A model generated the notes under the pieces. The model did no database searches and had not been told where the DNA came from. It saw only the letters and a program-made list of their open reading frames with translations. Made by a program: the position numbers and the translations under genes. A stretch of 64,000 nucleotides of DNA from Alphaproteobacteria bacterium (GTDB lineage: Bacteria; Pseudomonadota; Alphaproteobacteria; Micropepsales; Micropepsaceae), in the NCBI GenBank assembly GCA_017308375.1, contig JAFKEW010000068.1, forward strand, positions 78,833-142,832, read 5' to 3'. This document shows positions 54,088-64,000 of the stretch, one piece after another. Position 1 is the stretch's first letter. Every line of letters starts with the position of its first letter.

Positions 54088-55440
54088 GTGGAAACACTGC
54101 ACATCATCGGCGGCGGTTTGGCCGGTTGCGAGGCGGCATGGGCCGCGGCCAATGCCGGCGTTGCCGTGGTGCTGCACGAAATGCGCCCCGTCCGCGGCAC
54201 CGATGCCCATGTGACAGACGGGCTTGCCGAACTGGTCTGCTCCAACTCGCTGCGCTCCGATGACTGGCTGAACAATGCGGTCGGCCTCCTCCATGCCGAG
54301 ATGCGGCGGGCGAACTCCCTCATCCTCGCCGCGGCGGACGCGCACAAACTGCCGGCGGGCGGCGCGCTGGCGGTGGACCGCCACGGCTTCTCCGCCCACA
54401 TCACCCACGCACTGGAACGGCACCCGGCCATCGAAATCCGCCGTGCGGAAATCAGCGCCCTGCCGCCATCCGAATTGGGCCCCACCATCATCGCCACCGG
54501 CCCTTTGACCGCGCCCGGCCTTGCGAATTCCATCCGAATTCTGACGGGTGAGGATTCACTTGCCTTCTTCGATGCCATCGCACCCGTGATCCATCGCGAT
54601 TCGATCAATACGGATATCGCCTGGTTCCAGTCCCGCTATGACAAGAAGGGGCCCGAAGGCGATGGCGCCGATTATCTCAACTGCCCGCTCGACGAAGCGC
54701 AATATGGCGCCTTCATCGCCGCCCTGCTGGCGGGCGAGAAGACCGATTTCAAGGACTGGGAAAAATCGACCCCCTATTTCGAAGGCTGCCTGCCGGTTGA
54801 GGTGATGGCATCGCGCGGGGTGGATACTTTGCGTTTCGGGCCGATGAAGCCGGTCGGCCTTTCCGATCCGCGCAACGGGCGGCGCCCTTACGCGGTGGTG
54901 CAGCTCCGCCAGGACAATGCGCTCGGCACCTTGTGGAACATGGTCGGCTTCCAGACCAAGCTGAAGCATGGCGAACAGACCCGCATCTTCCGCATGATTC
55001 CGGGGCTGGAAGATGCGCAATTCGCCCGCCTCGGCGGCCTGCATCGCAACACCTTCATCAATTCCCCGCGCCTGCTGGACGCGCAACTGCGCCTGAAGGC
55101 GGCGCCGCATCTGCGCTTCGCGGGCCAGATCACCGGCGTCGAAGGCTATGTCGAAAGTGCTGCCATCGGGCTTCTTTGCGGCCGCTTCGCCGCGGGCGAA
55201 ATCATCGGCGCGGCCATCGCCCCGCCGCCGCCGACCACCGCGTTCGGTGCCCTGCTCGATCACATCACCGGCGGCGCCGACCAGAAAACCTTTCAGCCGA
55301 TGAACGTCAATTTCGGCCTTTTCCCCGACCTGCCGCCGGGCACGCGCATCCGCGGCAAGGACCGCAAACAGGCGCTCGCCCGCCGCGCCATGGCCGATCT
55401 CGAAACCTGGCTTAACGGCACCCGCGCCGCGGCCGAGTAA
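54088..55440 (+). CDS. trmFO: tRNA (uracil-54-C5)-methyltransferase, folate/FAD-dependent
   Basis: 450 aa. TrmFO makes ribothymidine 54 with methylene-tetrahydrofolate. The FAD motif is [18 protein letters not shown], followed by the diagnostic [26 protein letters not shown] with the catalytic Cys. PLNFLP-type C-terminal block is [12 protein letters not shown]. The start is GTG at 54088. It ends three bases from the converging phytoene-synthase-family gene. Confidence 0.96.
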   Translation: METLHIIGGGLAGCEAAWAAANAGVAVVLHEMRPVRGTDAHVTDGLAELVCSNSLRSDDWLNNAVGLLHAEMRRANSLILAAADAHKLPAGGALAVDRHGFSAHITHALERHPAIEIRRAEISALPPSELGPTIIATGPLTAPGLANSIRILTGEDSLAFFDAIAPVIHRDSINTDIAWFQSRYDKKGPEGDGADYLNCPLDEAQYGAFIAALLAGEKTDFKDWEKSTPYFEGCLPVEVMASRGVDTLRFGPMKPVGLSDPRNGRRPYAVVQLRQDNALGTLWNMVGFQTKLKHGEQTRIFRMIPGLEDAQFARLGGLHRNTFINSPRLLDAQLRLKAAPHLRFAGQITGVEGYVESAAIGLLCGRFAAGEIIGAAIAPPPPTTAFGALLDHITGGADQKTFQPMNVNFGLFPDLPPGTRIRGKDRKQALARRAMADLETWLNGTRAAAE

Positions 55441-55443
55441 AAT

Positions 55444-56301
55444 TCAGACCCGCCCGCTGAGCGCCGCGGTCAGATAGCGCCATTGCCGGCGGTAGAGCGG
55501 CAATTCCACCGCCATGCGGAAAGGATTGAAATCCGGCGCAGCCATCTGTTTCAGGTAAAGCGGCACCAGCCCCAGCGGCAGAAACACCGGCAACGCTTTC
55601 GCCCCCGGCCGCCCAAGCGCCCGCGCCGCATCGAGATGGGCGCGTGCCCGTGCCGCAATCGCGGCAACCGCCGCGCGCAAGCCCTCACTGTCACGCCCGG
55701 AAAATATATCTTCCGGCGATATGGCGTGCGCCGCCAGCACATCCAGCGGCAGATAAAGCTTGCGCCGCGCCGCGTGATGCGGCAATGCGCGCAGCAAGCC
55801 GCACAGGGCATAGGCGATGCCCGCTTCCCGTGCCGCCTCATCCAGTGCGGCTTCATCCTTGGCTACCGTGGCACCAGCCGCCCGCAGCGCCAGTTGGATC
55901 AGCGCGCCCGCCGTATCGGCGGCATAGGATTCCAGCTCGGCACAATCGGTGAAATAGCCGTCGAGATAATCGAACCCGCGCGCCTCGATCATCCGCTCGA
56001 ACAAGTCCCCCGGCAAATCCTGCGCCGCCATCGCAGCGGCCAGTGCATGCGCCACCACATGGGCCCGTGGATGCCCGTCCCGCGCGCTTTCCAGCGTTTC
56101 GCGCCACCATTGCATGCGGATGTCGCCCACCATGGGCTCGCGCACGCTTTCGCCCACATGCGCCAACTCGTAATTCAGGGCATAAAGCGCGAACAACGCA
56201 CCGCGCGTTTCCTTCGGCGCGAACAGGGCGGCGAAATAGCGATCCGCATCGCGGGCCCGCACCATGGCCCCACACGCCGCAAAGGAATCGTCCCGCTCCA
56301 T
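55444..56301 (-). CDS. Squalene/phytoene synthase-family protein (NDUFAF6-like?)
   Basis: 285 aa. The fold pattern is clear (DRYFAALFAPKETRGALFALYALNYELAHV, DIRMQWWRETL, GFDYLDGYF, AYALCGLLRALPHH). The second Asp-rich motif is weak, so it may not make squalene or phytoene. In many alphaproteobacteria a lone gene of this type near trmFO/sec genes resembles the complex-I assembly factor NDUFAF6. The ATG at 56301 is used; the 48 codons before it are read over a terminator and a dispersed repeat. Confidence 0.82.
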   Translation of the reverse strand: MERDDSFAACGAMVRARDADRYFAALFAPKETRGALFALYALNYELAHVGESVREPMVGDIRMQWWRETLESARDGHPRAHVVAHALAAAMAAQDLPGDLFERMIEARGFDYLDGYFTDCAELESYAADTAGALIQLALRAAGATVAKDEAALDEAAREAGIAYALCGLLRALPHHAARRKLYLPLDVLAAHAISPEDIFSGRDSEGLRAAVAAIAARARAHLDAARALGRPGAKALPVFLPLGLVPLYLKQMAAPDFNPFRMAVELPLYRRQWRYLTAALSGRV

Positions 56302-56341
56302 CGCCCGCCAGAAAATCATTCGCCAAAAATCATTCGCCAGA

Positions 56342-56371
56342 AAAAGCCGCCCGGTCACCCAGGCGGCTTTT
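56342..56371. terminator. Bidirectional intrinsic terminator
   Basis: AAAAGCCGCC (56342-56351) and GGCGGCTTTT (56362-56371) form a perfect 10-bp stem with A/T tracts on both sides. It would stop transcription coming from the PuuD-like gene on the minus strand and any plus-strand reading. Confidence 0.75.
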
Positions 56372-56373
56372 CT

Positions 56374-56466
56374 AGCGCAACGTGCGGGAAAGTGGGAACC
56401 GGTTTCCCGCGAAAAGTTGCGCCAGATAAAGACTCTAAAGCGCAACGTGCGGGAAAGTGGGAACCG
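56374..56466. repeat. 28-bp direct repeat inside a mosaic intergenic element
   Basis: The same 28 bp occur at 56374-56401 and 56439-56466 (they begin AGCGCAACGTGCGGG and end GTGGGAACCG). The first copy continues into an inverse arm (GCGGGAAA ... TTTCCCGC). This resembles the GTGGGAACCGGTTT-type dispersed repeats of many alphaproteobacterial genomes. Confidence 0.75.
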
Positions 56467-56478
56467 CCTTTGCTGCCA

Positions 56479-57093
56479 TCACACGATATTCTGCGCCCCC
56501 ACCATGCAGAACAGCATCGGGATTGAAAGCAGCGTGTTGATGCGGGAGAATTGTCCGCCCGTCTTTGCCGCCGCCGCTTTCGCCTCCTTGCCCAGATCGG
56601 GATAGGCATTGCCAATGTTCAGCGCCTTCTGCTGGTTCGGCCAGATGATGAACCAGACGTTGAACCACATGATGATGCCAAGCCACATCCCGATGCCGAT
56701 CAGAATGGCGCGCGGATCGGCGAAACCGTCGATCGAATCGATCGTCAGCGCCTCAGCGATATAACCGTTCTGCCACGCCAGGATGAGGCCGAACACAATC
56801 GTGCTCATCGCCGCCCAGCGGAACCAGAACAGCGCCGCCGGTGTGATGTAACGCCCCAGTGCCGGGCGCAACTCGTCCGGAATTTTCGGTGTGGTGGGTG
56901 TCGAAACGAAATTGAAGTACCACAGAAGGCCGATCCACATCACACCGCTGATGACGTGCAGCCAGCGCACCAGAAACGGCCAGAACGTGGCCCCGTCAAA
57001 CCCCTGAATCCTGAGATAGAGAAGAAAAACAAGAAGGGCGAGCACAAAGCCCGCAATCACAACGCTACGCAAATCGCCCAAAAATGCGGTCAT
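56479..57093 (-). CDS. PuuD-like (urate oxidase N-terminal domain) membrane protein
   Basis: 204 aa. Several membrane helices are present and the segment VRWLHVISGVMWIGLLWYFNFVSTP is typical of the PuuD N-terminal membrane domain; later IIMWFNVWFIIWPNQQKALNIG supports it. The cytochrome c domain of full PuuD is absent. Conserved His residues may bind haem. The ATG at 57093 removes an N-terminal extension without similarity. It sits between secD and the terminator, where secF is common in relatives. Confidence 0.78.
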   Translation of the reverse strand: MTAFLGDLRSVVIAGFVLALLVFLLYLRIQGFDGATFWPFLVRWLHVISGVMWIGLLWYFNFVSTPTTPKIPDELRPALGRYITPAALFWFRWAAMSTIVFGLILAWQNGYIAEALTIDSIDGFADPRAILIGIGMWLGIIMWFNVWFIIWPNQQKALNIGNAYPDLGKEAKAAAAKTGGQFSRINTLLSIPMLFCMVGAQNIV

Positions 57094-57202
57094 GACATGT
57101 CCCTCCCATCGGGTCCGCGCTATCCAATTTAGCGCGAAACGGAACGGAAGGCCGCAAAAATGGCAGGGCGCCAGCACCCCAAATCGCACCCCCGGCCACG
57201 CG

Positions 57203-57232
57203 AATCAGATGGCCCAGAAATCAGATGGCCCA
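57203..57232. repeat. 14-bp direct repeat after secD
   Basis: AATCAGATGGCCCA occurs at 57203-57216 and 57219-57232, with a partial third copy (GAATCAAATAG) touching the secD stop. It lies where secF would be expected and may be a scar of rearrangement. Confidence 0.6.
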
Positions 57233-57236
57233 CGAA

Positions 57237-58844
57237 TCAAATAGTCAGCCGCTTCGGCTTGCGGACGTGCAGCCAGCCGATCACGATCAGGCGGGTGACC
57301 ATCACCGCGGTGAAGAACGAGGTGATGATGCCGACCCCCAGCGTCACCGCGAATCCGCGCACCGGGCCGGAGCCGAGCTGGAACAGAATCAGCGCGGCGA
57401 TGATGTGGGTCATGTTGGCGTCGATGATGGTCGCCATCGCAAAGCGGAATCCGGTGTCGATGGAGGCGAGCATACTTCGCCCGTTGCGCTGTTCTTCGCG
57501 GATGCGCTCATAGATCAGCACATTGGCGTCCACCGCCATGCCCATGGTCAGCACGATACCGGCGATACCGGGAAGCGTCAGCGTGGCGCCGAACATGGTC
57601 AGGACCGCCATCAGAAGAACGATGTTGAGGCTCAGCGCGACATCGGCGAACAGGCCGAACATGCCGTAGCGCGCGATCATGAACAGCGCCACCAGAATCA
57701 GCCCGGCAAAGGCGGAATAGCGTCCGGCCTTCACCGAATCGGCGCCAAGCTCCGCGCCCACCGTACGCTCTTCCAGAACTTTCAGCGGCGCGGGCAAGGC
57801 GCCTGCGCGCAGCAGAACCGCCAGATCGTTGGCGCTCTGCGCGTTGAAATTGCCGGAGATTTCGCCGGAGCCGCCAAGGATCGGCTCCCGGATCACGGGC
57901 GCGGAAATCACCTTGTTGTCGAGCACGATGGCAAAGCGGCGCCCGACATTGGCCTTGGTCACATTGCCGAACTGCCGCGCGCCGACGGAATCGAAGCGGA
58001 AGGTCACCACCGCCTCGCCGGTCTGCTGGTTGAAGGTTGCCGCCGCATTGGTCAGCCGGTCGCCGGACACCATCACCCGTTTCTGGATCAGAAGCGGCGG
58101 CATCCCCTCCGGGCCTTCCTGCGGCAGCAATTCATCGCCGATCGGAACGATGCCGCGCTGGGCCTGGGCCACATCGCCGGTCTCGTCCACAAGCTGGAAC
58201 GTCATCTTGGCGGTCTTGCCCAGCAATTCCTTCAGGCGGTCGGGGTTCGCCAGGCCCGGCACCTGCACCAGAATGCGCTGGTCGCCCTGGCGCTCGATGG
58301 TGGGTTCGCGCGTGCCCATCTCGTCGATCCGGCGGCGCACCACTTCGATCGACTGGCCCACGGTCTGGGTGCGGGTCTGGTTGCGATAGGCATCGGTAAT
58401 GCCCATCACCAGCCGGTTCTGGCCCGGCGTCGTGATCTCATATTCGCGTGAGCCGACCGAGAGGACACCACCGCCGACCTGCGGGTTCAGCCCGTCCAGG
58501 ATCTTGCGCGCCTGGTCGAATTGCGCCGGGTCGCGCACCCGAACCGAAACCTGCCCGTTGCGGGCGGAAAGATCGGAAAAACCGATCTTGGCCTTGCGCA
58601 GGCCGACGCGGATATCGGCCATCACCGAATCCAGCTTGTCCTTCTCCACCTGGTCGAGTTGCACTTCGAGCAGGAGATAGGAACCGCCCTGCAGGTCCAG
58701 CCCCAGGCTGACCGTATCCTTCGGCAGCCAGTTCGGCATGCGCTGGATCACGTTCTCGGGCAACGCGTTCGGCAGCGCGATCATGATGCCGCCGATCAGG
58801 ATGACGGCGACCAGAACCCGGACCCAGACAGGGACTTGCAACAT
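57237..58844 (-). CDS. secD: Protein translocase subunit SecD
   Basis: 535 aa. SecD pulls exported proteins out of the Sec channel using the proton gradient together with SecF. The first membrane helix is VWVRVLVAVILIGGIMIALP, the periplasmic domain starts SLGLDLQGGSYLLLEV, and the C-terminal membrane domain has GIAGIVLTMGMAVDANVLIYERIREE. The protein is complete. It follows yajC by 8 bp. No secF follows, which is unusual. Confidence 0.96.
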   Translation of the reverse strand: MLQVPVWVRVLVAVILIGGIMIALPNALPENVIQRMPNWLPKDTVSLGLDLQGGSYLLLEVQLDQVEKDKLDSVMADIRVGLRKAKIGFSDLSARNGQVSVRVRDPAQFDQARKILDGLNPQVGGGVLSVGSREYEITTPGQNRLVMGITDAYRNQTRTQTVGQSIEVVRRRIDEMGTREPTIERQGDQRILVQVPGLANPDRLKELLGKTAKMTFQLVDETGDVAQAQRGIVPIGDELLPQEGPEGMPPLLIQKRVMVSGDRLTNAAATFNQQTGEAVVTFRFDSVGARQFGNVTKANVGRRFAIVLDNKVISAPVIREPILGGSGEISGNFNAQSANDLAVLLRAGALPAPLKVLEERTVGAELGADSVKAGRYSAFAGLILVALFMIARYGMFGLFADVALSLNIVLLMAVLTMFGATLTLPGIAGIVLTMGMAVDANVLIYERIREEQRNGRSMLASIDTGFRFAMATIIDANMTHIIAALILFQLGSGPVRGFAVTLGVGIITSFFTAVMVTRLIVIGWLHVRKPKRLTI

Positions 58845-58852
58845 GGAAGGGA

Positions 58853-59155
58853 TCAGTCCTTGTCGGCTTTGGCGTCAGCGGGCTGCGATTTGGCGCGCAC
58901 GTCGCTCAGCGTCGATTTGACCACGCGCACCTGCACACCGTCGGCGATCTCCAGCATGATCTCGCCATCGTCCTTGACCTTGATCACCTTGCCGACGATA
59001 CCACCGGAGGTGATCGCGGTATCGCCGCGGCGCACCCCGTCCACCATTTCGCGGTGCTTCTTCACGCGCTGCTGCTGCGGGCGGATCATGAGGAAGTACA
59101 TGATCGCGAAAATGGCGATAAGCGGTACGATCGAGGTTAAGAAGGACTGATCCAT
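58853..59155 (-). CDS. yajC: Preprotein translocase subunit YajC
   Basis: 100 aa. One membrane helix (VPLIAIFAIMYFLMIRPQQQR) is followed by a small cytoplasmic domain (HREMVDGVRRGDTAITSGGIVGKVIKV). The C-terminus is charged. YajC binds SecDF. The ATG at 59155 is the start that gives the normal N-terminus. It is the first gene of yajC-secD. Confidence 0.95.
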   Translation of the reverse strand: MDQSFLTSIVPLIAIFAIMYFLMIRPQQQRVKKHREMVDGVRRGDTAITSGGIVGKVIKVKDDGEIMLEIADGVQVRVVKSTLSDVRAKSQPADAKADKD

Positions 59156-59289
59156 GTTCCGATCCGATAGGCTCCGGTTCGCGTATGTCATAGAGGCGCG
59201 GCGCGGCGCAAATCCGGCCGTGACGGTGCGCGCGGACTATAACGGCGGACACCCGCATTGCAACCGCGCCGGAAGCGGAGCCTAAGCCC

Positions 59290-60186
59290 ATGACAGCACG
59301 GCGCAATCCGGACGCGGAGCCGGAGGTGAAAAATGGCCGGGACGCGGTCCTCGAACGCATCGCGGGCGCGCTTGAACGGCTCGCCCCGCGGGCCCAGGCG
59401 GGCGCGGTGCCCGCCGGCGGCGACGCCTTCATCTGGGAGCCGTCACAAGGGGGCCTTCTGGCGGTCGAACAGGTGGCGTATATCCCGCTCGTCCTGCTCA
59501 AGGGGGTGGATTATGCCCGCGACACCCTGCTCGAAAACACGCGGCGCTTCGCCGATGGCCTGCCGGCCAACAACGCGCTTCTGTGGGGCGCGCGCGGCAT
59601 GGGCAAAAGCTCGCTGGTCAAGGCCGCCCATGCGCAGGTCAACCGCGCCCGCAAAGGGGCCGCCCGTCTCGTCCTGATCGAAATCCACCGGGAGGAGATT
59701 TCCACCCTGCCGCAATTGCTGCGGCTGTTGCGCGCCGCTGCTGCCCGCCGCTTCCTGCTTTATTGCGACGATCTTTCGTTCGACCGCGACGACACCAATT
59801 ACAAATCGCTGAAAGCGGCCCTTGAAGGCGGCATCGAGGGGCGGCCCGCCAACGTGCTGTTCTACGCCACCTCGAACCGGCGCCATCTGATGCCGCGCGA
59901 GATGATGGAGAACGAACGCTCCACCGCCATCAATCCGTCGGAATCGGTGGAGGAAAAAGTCTCACTCTCCGACCGTTTCGGCCTCTGGCTCGGCTTCCAC
60001 AATTGCGGGCAGGACGAATATCTCGCGATGATCGACGGCTATGCCGCCCATTTCGGCATCACGCTGCCGAAGGCGGAGCTGCATCAGCGCGCACTCGCCT
60101 GGGCCTCGGGGCGCGGCAGCCGTTCCGGCCGCGTCTCCTGGCAGTTCATTCAGGACCTCGCCGGCGAACTCGGCAAATCGCTTTAA
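59290..60186 (+). CDS. DUF815 AAA-type ATPase
   Basis: 298 aa. The P-loop is LLWGARGMGKSSLVKA (about residues 97-112) and the Walker B-like strand is FLLYCDDLSF. The order DUF815-yajC-secD in divergent form is common in alphaproteobacteria. The sequence TSNRRHLMPREMMENE and SLSDRFGLWLGFH are typical for the family. It is a putative AAA ATPase with unknown target. It is divergent from yajC with a 134-bp space. Confidence 0.9.
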   Translation: MTARRNPDAEPEVKNGRDAVLERIAGALERLAPRAQAGAVPAGGDAFIWEPSQGGLLAVEQVAYIPLVLLKGVDYARDTLLENTRRFADGLPANNALLWGARGMGKSSLVKAAHAQVNRARKGAARLVLIEIHREEISTLPQLLRLLRAAAARRFLLYCDDLSFDRDDTNYKSLKAALEGGIEGRPANVLFYATSNRRHLMPREMMENERSTAINPSESVEEKVSLSDRFGLWLGFHNCGQDEYLAMIDGYAAHFGITLPKAELHQRALAWASGRGSRSGRVSWQFIQDLAGELGKSL

Positions 60187-60193
60187 GGCATTG

Positions 60194-60317
60194 GATGTCA
60201 CGGCCTGCCGGAGTGCAGGCCGCCCAGGTGACATCGCTTCGCTGCGGCAGAATTGTCCGCGAATTCCTTATGGGAAATTTTCAGATTTCAACTGGATGGC
60301 CCGCAGTCGCGGGCCAT
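60194..60317. terminator. Hairpins between convergent DUF815 and nlpD genes
   Basis: A nested stem GATGTCAC-GGCCTGC ... GCAGGCC ... GTGACATC spans 60194-60235. A second perfect stem ATGGCCCGC-AGTC-GCGGGCCAT spans 60296-60317. The second one resembles mobile palindromic repeats of alphaproteobacteria. They may end transcription from both sides. Confidence 0.5.
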
Positions 60318-60332
60318 GACATTAAAAGATAA

Positions 60333-61262
60333 TCAGCTCGCCCGCGCCATCAAAAGCGGCTTGGGGTCGATCGGCGTGACGCCGTGGCGGATTTCAAAAT
60401 GCAGTTGCGGCTCGCTGACATCGCCGCTTTCGCCGCTATAGCCGATCACCTGGCCGCGGGCGACACGGTCGCCGCGCGTCACCACCAGACTGTCGGCATG
60501 GGCATAGGCGGTGACATAGCCATCGTCATGCCGGATCAGCACCAGATTGCCATAGCCCTTCAACTCGTTCCCGGCATAGGTGACCGTGCCCGCCGCCGCG
60601 GCGTGGATCGGCGTGCGCATCGCGGTCGCAATATTGATGCCGTCATTGCGCTCCCCGCTCGGCGCCGGCCCGAACGGCATGATGATGCGCCCCATCACCG
60701 GCCACACGAAGCGCGCACTGTCGAGATCGTCGAGTGTCGCCTGCGGTGTTGTTTGCGTCGTTTGTGGTGAAACAGATGTGGTGGAGAAACGGTCGATCAC
60801 ATCCTGCGCCCGCTCCAGAAGGGCGCTGTGTGTGTCCGGTGCCGCGCGCGCCTCGACTGGGGAATAAGATACCGGCGCATAAGAAACCGGCGTATAAGAT
60901 CCATAAGCGGGCCGCGGCGATGGCCGGTATACGCCCGCCGTGCGAACGGCCGTTCTGCGCACATTGCGTTCCGGGATGCGCAACACCTGCCCGGCATAGA
61001 TCCTATCGCGGTCGCGCAATCCGTTCAGGCGCACAATCTCCGCCACGCGCACGCCGCGCGACAATGCGATGGCCGACAGCGTATCGCCCGAATGCACCAC
61101 AACCGTTCCGGCATAGGATGACGTTGCAGCCGCCCGCGCCGGCGGCGGATCGCCGATCGGCGGTTCGGGGTCCATCGCGCATCCGGCAAGCAGCGCAGGT
61201 AGAATCACGGCCAGCGCAAAAGCGCGGCCGAGACCATGTTCAGATTTTCCGCTCCCGTTCAT
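60333..61262 (-). CDS. nlpD: NlpD-like lipoprotein: LysM plus degenerate M23 domain
   Basis: 309 aa. A lipobox (ALLAGC) anchors it to a membrane. A LysM domain (VVHSGDTLSAIALSRGVRV, QVLRIPE) binds peptidoglycan. A Ser/Pro/Tyr linker contains repeats of PVSYAPVSYSPV type. The M23 domain has YAHADSL and LHFEIRH, but the first ligand motif HxxxD is replaced by NDGINI. In E. coli NlpD the same loss makes it an activator of amidases rather than an enzyme. It overlaps pcm by 23 bp, the usual surE-pcm-nlpD order. Confidence 0.88.
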   Translation of the reverse strand: MNGSGKSEHGLGRAFALAVILPALLAGCAMDPEPPIGDPPPARAAATSSYAGTVVVHSGDTLSAIALSRGVRVAEIVRLNGLRDRDRIYAGQVLRIPERNVRRTAVRTAGVYRPSPRPAYGSYTPVSYAPVSYSPVEARAAPDTHSALLERAQDVIDRFSTTSVSPQTTQTTPQATLDDLDSARFVWPVMGRIIMPFGPAPSGERNDGINIATAMRTPIHAAAAGTVTYAGNELKGYGNLVLIRHDDGYVTAYAHADSLVVTRGDRVARGQVIGYSGESGDVSEPQLHFEIRHGVTPIDPKPLLMARAS

Positions 61263-61920
61263 CCGCCTTCTGCGGCTCCCGCGGCAGGCCCGGCACCATG
61301 GGCACGAACATTACGGGGATCAGCGCTTCTCGCTTTACCCCAGTCTCGGTACGGATAATCTTGGTTAAAAGTTGAGAAATACTTTCACCGGGCCGCTGTT
61401 CGCCCACCGGCACGATCATGATCCCGCCGGGCTTCAGTTGCGCGATCAGGCTTTCGGGAACTTGCGGAAACGCCGCCGTTACCACAATTCGGTCGAACGG
61501 GGCCTGTTCGGGCCATCCCTTGTAGCCGTCGCCCAGTTTGGTGACGATGTTGTCAAGTTTCAGCGCCTTGAACCGCGCCTCCGCCGCCTTCAGCAGCGGG
61601 CGATGGCGTTCGATGGTGTAAATTTTCCGGCACAGTGGCGCCAGCACGGCCGACTGGTAGCCGGAGCCGGTGCCGATCTCCAGCACCCGCATCTTCTCCC
61701 CCACCGCAAGCGCCTGGGTCATGAAGGCGACGATGTAGGGCTGGCTGATGGTCTGGCCACAGGCGATCGGCAGCGCGCTGTCCTGATAGGCGCTGCTGCC
61801 GAAGGCTTCTTCCACGAACAGATCCCGCGGCGTGCGCTCCATCGCGTTCAGAACGCGCATGTCGGTGATGCCCTGCTTGCGCAGTGCCATCACCAACTGG
61901 ATCGCCCGCGGATCGGTCAT
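61240..61920 (-). CDS. pcm: Protein-L-isoaspartate O-methyltransferase
   Basis: 226 aa. It methylates isoaspartyl residues to start repair of aged proteins. The signature is [16 protein letters not shown], preceded by [23 protein letters not shown]. The end is charged ([11 protein letters not shown]). It overlaps surE by 4 bp and nlpD by 23 bp. Confidence 0.94.
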   Translation of the reverse strand: MTDPRAIQLVMALRKQGITDMRVLNAMERTPRDLFVEEAFGSSAYQDSALPIACGQTISQPYIVAFMTQALAVGEKMRVLEIGTGSGYQSAVLAPLCRKIYTIERHRPLLKAAEARFKALKLDNIVTKLGDGYKGWPEQAPFDRIVVTAAFPQVPESLIAQLKPGGIMIVPVGEQRPGESISQLLTKIIRTETGVKREALIPVMFVPMVPGLPREPQKADERERKI

Positions 61921-62729
61921 GGCATGTCCGGCTTGAAGGGCACGTGCGGCGTGGTGTCGAAGGTCTCGTCGAACTGGCGGCGCATCCGCTCCATCACCCG
62001 GTATTCGGTCAGGTTCAGATGCAGCGGCGTGATCGAAATCCGCCCGTCATAGATCGCGCGCAGATCGGTGCCGTCCGGCGGGTCGGAGCGCACGCGGCGA
62101 TAACCGATCCAGAAATAAGGATTGCCGCGCCCGTCGATGCGCCGGTCCAGCACCGCGGTATCCTGATTGCGATGGCCCTGGCTGGTGATCTCCACACCGG
62201 TGATTTCGCCCGGCGGCTTGTCGGGAAAATTGATGTTGATCAGCACATCTTCGGGCCAGCCGGTCTGCACCAGCCATTGGATCAGCTTCGGCCCGTGGGT
62301 TTCCGCGCAGGCCCATTGCACGTCGCGCCCTTCCACCCAGCCATAAGCCTGCGACAGCGCGATCGAGCGGATGCCAAGGGCTGTGCCTTCCATCGCGCCC
62401 GCCACGGTGCCGGAATAGGTCACGTCATCGGCGATGTTGGTGCCGCGATTGACACCGGAAAGCACCAGCGCCGGCCGTTCGTCGCGCATCACCTGATTGA
62501 TCGCCATCATCACGCAATCGGTCGGCGTGCCGGTGACGGCGAATTTGCGCGGCGTGATCTCACGCAGGCGCAGCGGCATGGTCAGCGTCAAGGAATGCGA
62601 GGCACCGGATTGTTCGCTCTCCGGCGCCACCACCCAGACATCGTCGGAAATCGTGCGCGCGATCTTTTCCGCCGCAACCAGCCCCGGCGCATGAATGCCA
62701 TCGTCATTGGTGACCAGAATCCGCATCAC
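61917..62729 (-). CDS. surE: 5'/3'-nucleotidase SurE
   Basis: 270 aa. The metal site is [15 protein letters not shown] and the Asn/Ser site [25 protein letters not shown]. SurE removes phosphate from nucleoside monophosphates. Two ATGs in a row (62729, 62726) are possible starts. It is first in surE-pcm-nlpD. Confidence 0.95.
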   Translation of the reverse strand: MMRILVTNDDGIHAPGLVAAEKIARTISDDVWVVAPESEQSGASHSLTLTMPLRLREITPRKFAVTGTPTDCVMMAINQVMRDERPALVLSGVNRGTNIADDVTYSGTVAGAMEGTALGIRSIALSQAYGWVEGRDVQWACAETHGPKLIQWLVQTGWPEDVLININFPDKPPGEITGVEITSQGHRNQDTAVLDRRIDGRGNPYFWIGYRRVRSDPPDGTDLRAIYDGRISITPLHLNLTEYRVMERMRRQFDETFDTTPHVPFKPDMP

Positions 62730-62784
62730 ATCATCCTATCAAATTCCGCAAACCGCCCCCTCCGGCGCTCCCGCGCCACCTCCC

Positions 62785-62855
62785 CCGCTTCGCAGGGGAG
62801 GAAAACCTGCTCCCCCGTTTACGGGGGAGCTGTCAGCGAAGCTGACTGAGGGGGG
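62785..62855. repeat. GC-rich intergenic hairpin repeat
   Basis: Between surE and serS lie two tight hairpins: CCTCCCC...GGGGAGG around a CGCTTCGCA loop and the perfect GCTCCCCCG-TTTA-CGGGGGAGC. CAGCGAAGCTG follows. This composition is typical of dispersed alphaproteobacterial intergenic repeats and may also end serS transcription. Confidence 0.6.
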
Positions 62856-62860
62856 ACCCA

Positions 62861-64000
<1,140 letters not shown>

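Overview
The window is a high-GC chromosomal segment of an alphaproteobacterium. The evidence is LexA boxes of the alphaproteobacterial type (GTTC-N7-GTTC) in front of ssb and uvrA, core gene orders such as gyrA-coaD-ppi-queA-tgt and serS-surE-pcm-nlpD/yajC-secD/trmFO, several near-leaderless promoters, and GC-rich mosaic intergenic repeats. The genus cannot be fixed from the sequence alone. TonB-receptor and spinster-type MFS genes are common in Sphingomonadales and Rhizomicrobium-like lineages.

Layout. (1) 1-9875 is an accessory element read on the minus strand. An XRE repressor, an ImmA-like protease, small DUF proteins, a Toprim primase, a replication ATPase and two conserved mobile-element proteins form a tightly coupled operon, and a type I restriction system (hsdR, partial hsdM) follows as cargo. 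No integrase or attachment site is visible. (2) 9956-24732 is a catabolic island: a degenerate M28-like protein, two secreted type-B carboxylesterases, an MFS transporter, an SMP-30/gluconolactonase-like protein, a frameshifted GH2 beta-mannosidase, a TetR regulator, an AlkK-like acyl-CoA ligase and a TonB-dependent receptor. A nearly identical 20-bp operator lies beside a TTGACA -35 box in front of both main transcription units, so I read them as one regulon. Enzyme content suggests uptake and breakdown of an acylated (beta-mannosyl?) compound. A truncated secreted-protein gene at 25092 may mark the right edge.

(3) 25515-30337: an hsp20-lon stress operon, a TetR/YciI/SRPBCC operon with its operator inside a strong promoter, a broken gene remnant and tRNA-Lys. 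(4) 30435-38872: queuosine genes (tgt, queA), a DegT aminotransferase, ppi, coaD, gyrA, a lipoprotein protease and ssb. (5) 39025-46574: a methyltransferase/Rrf2 pair, an acyltransferase pseudogene, uvrA lacking its first Walker A region, a frameshifted DUF4258 gene with its partner, and a VapBC-type toxin-antitoxin pair. (6) 46666-54003: a mannose-6-phosphate isomerase-like gene, a VOC protein, a TetR, a membrane protein and three tandem amidases. (7) 54088-64000: trmFO, a squalene/phytoene synthase family gene, a PuuD-like membrane protein, secD-yajC (no secF beside them), a DUF815 ATPase, nlpD-pcm-surE and partial serS.

Several genes carry small deletions or frameshifts (17.99, 42.08, 42.50 and 45.43 kb). 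Either the locus is decaying or the assembly has local errors. Raw reads would decide, and this qualifies every pseudogene call here. Statements about family identity rest on recognised motifs, not on a database search.
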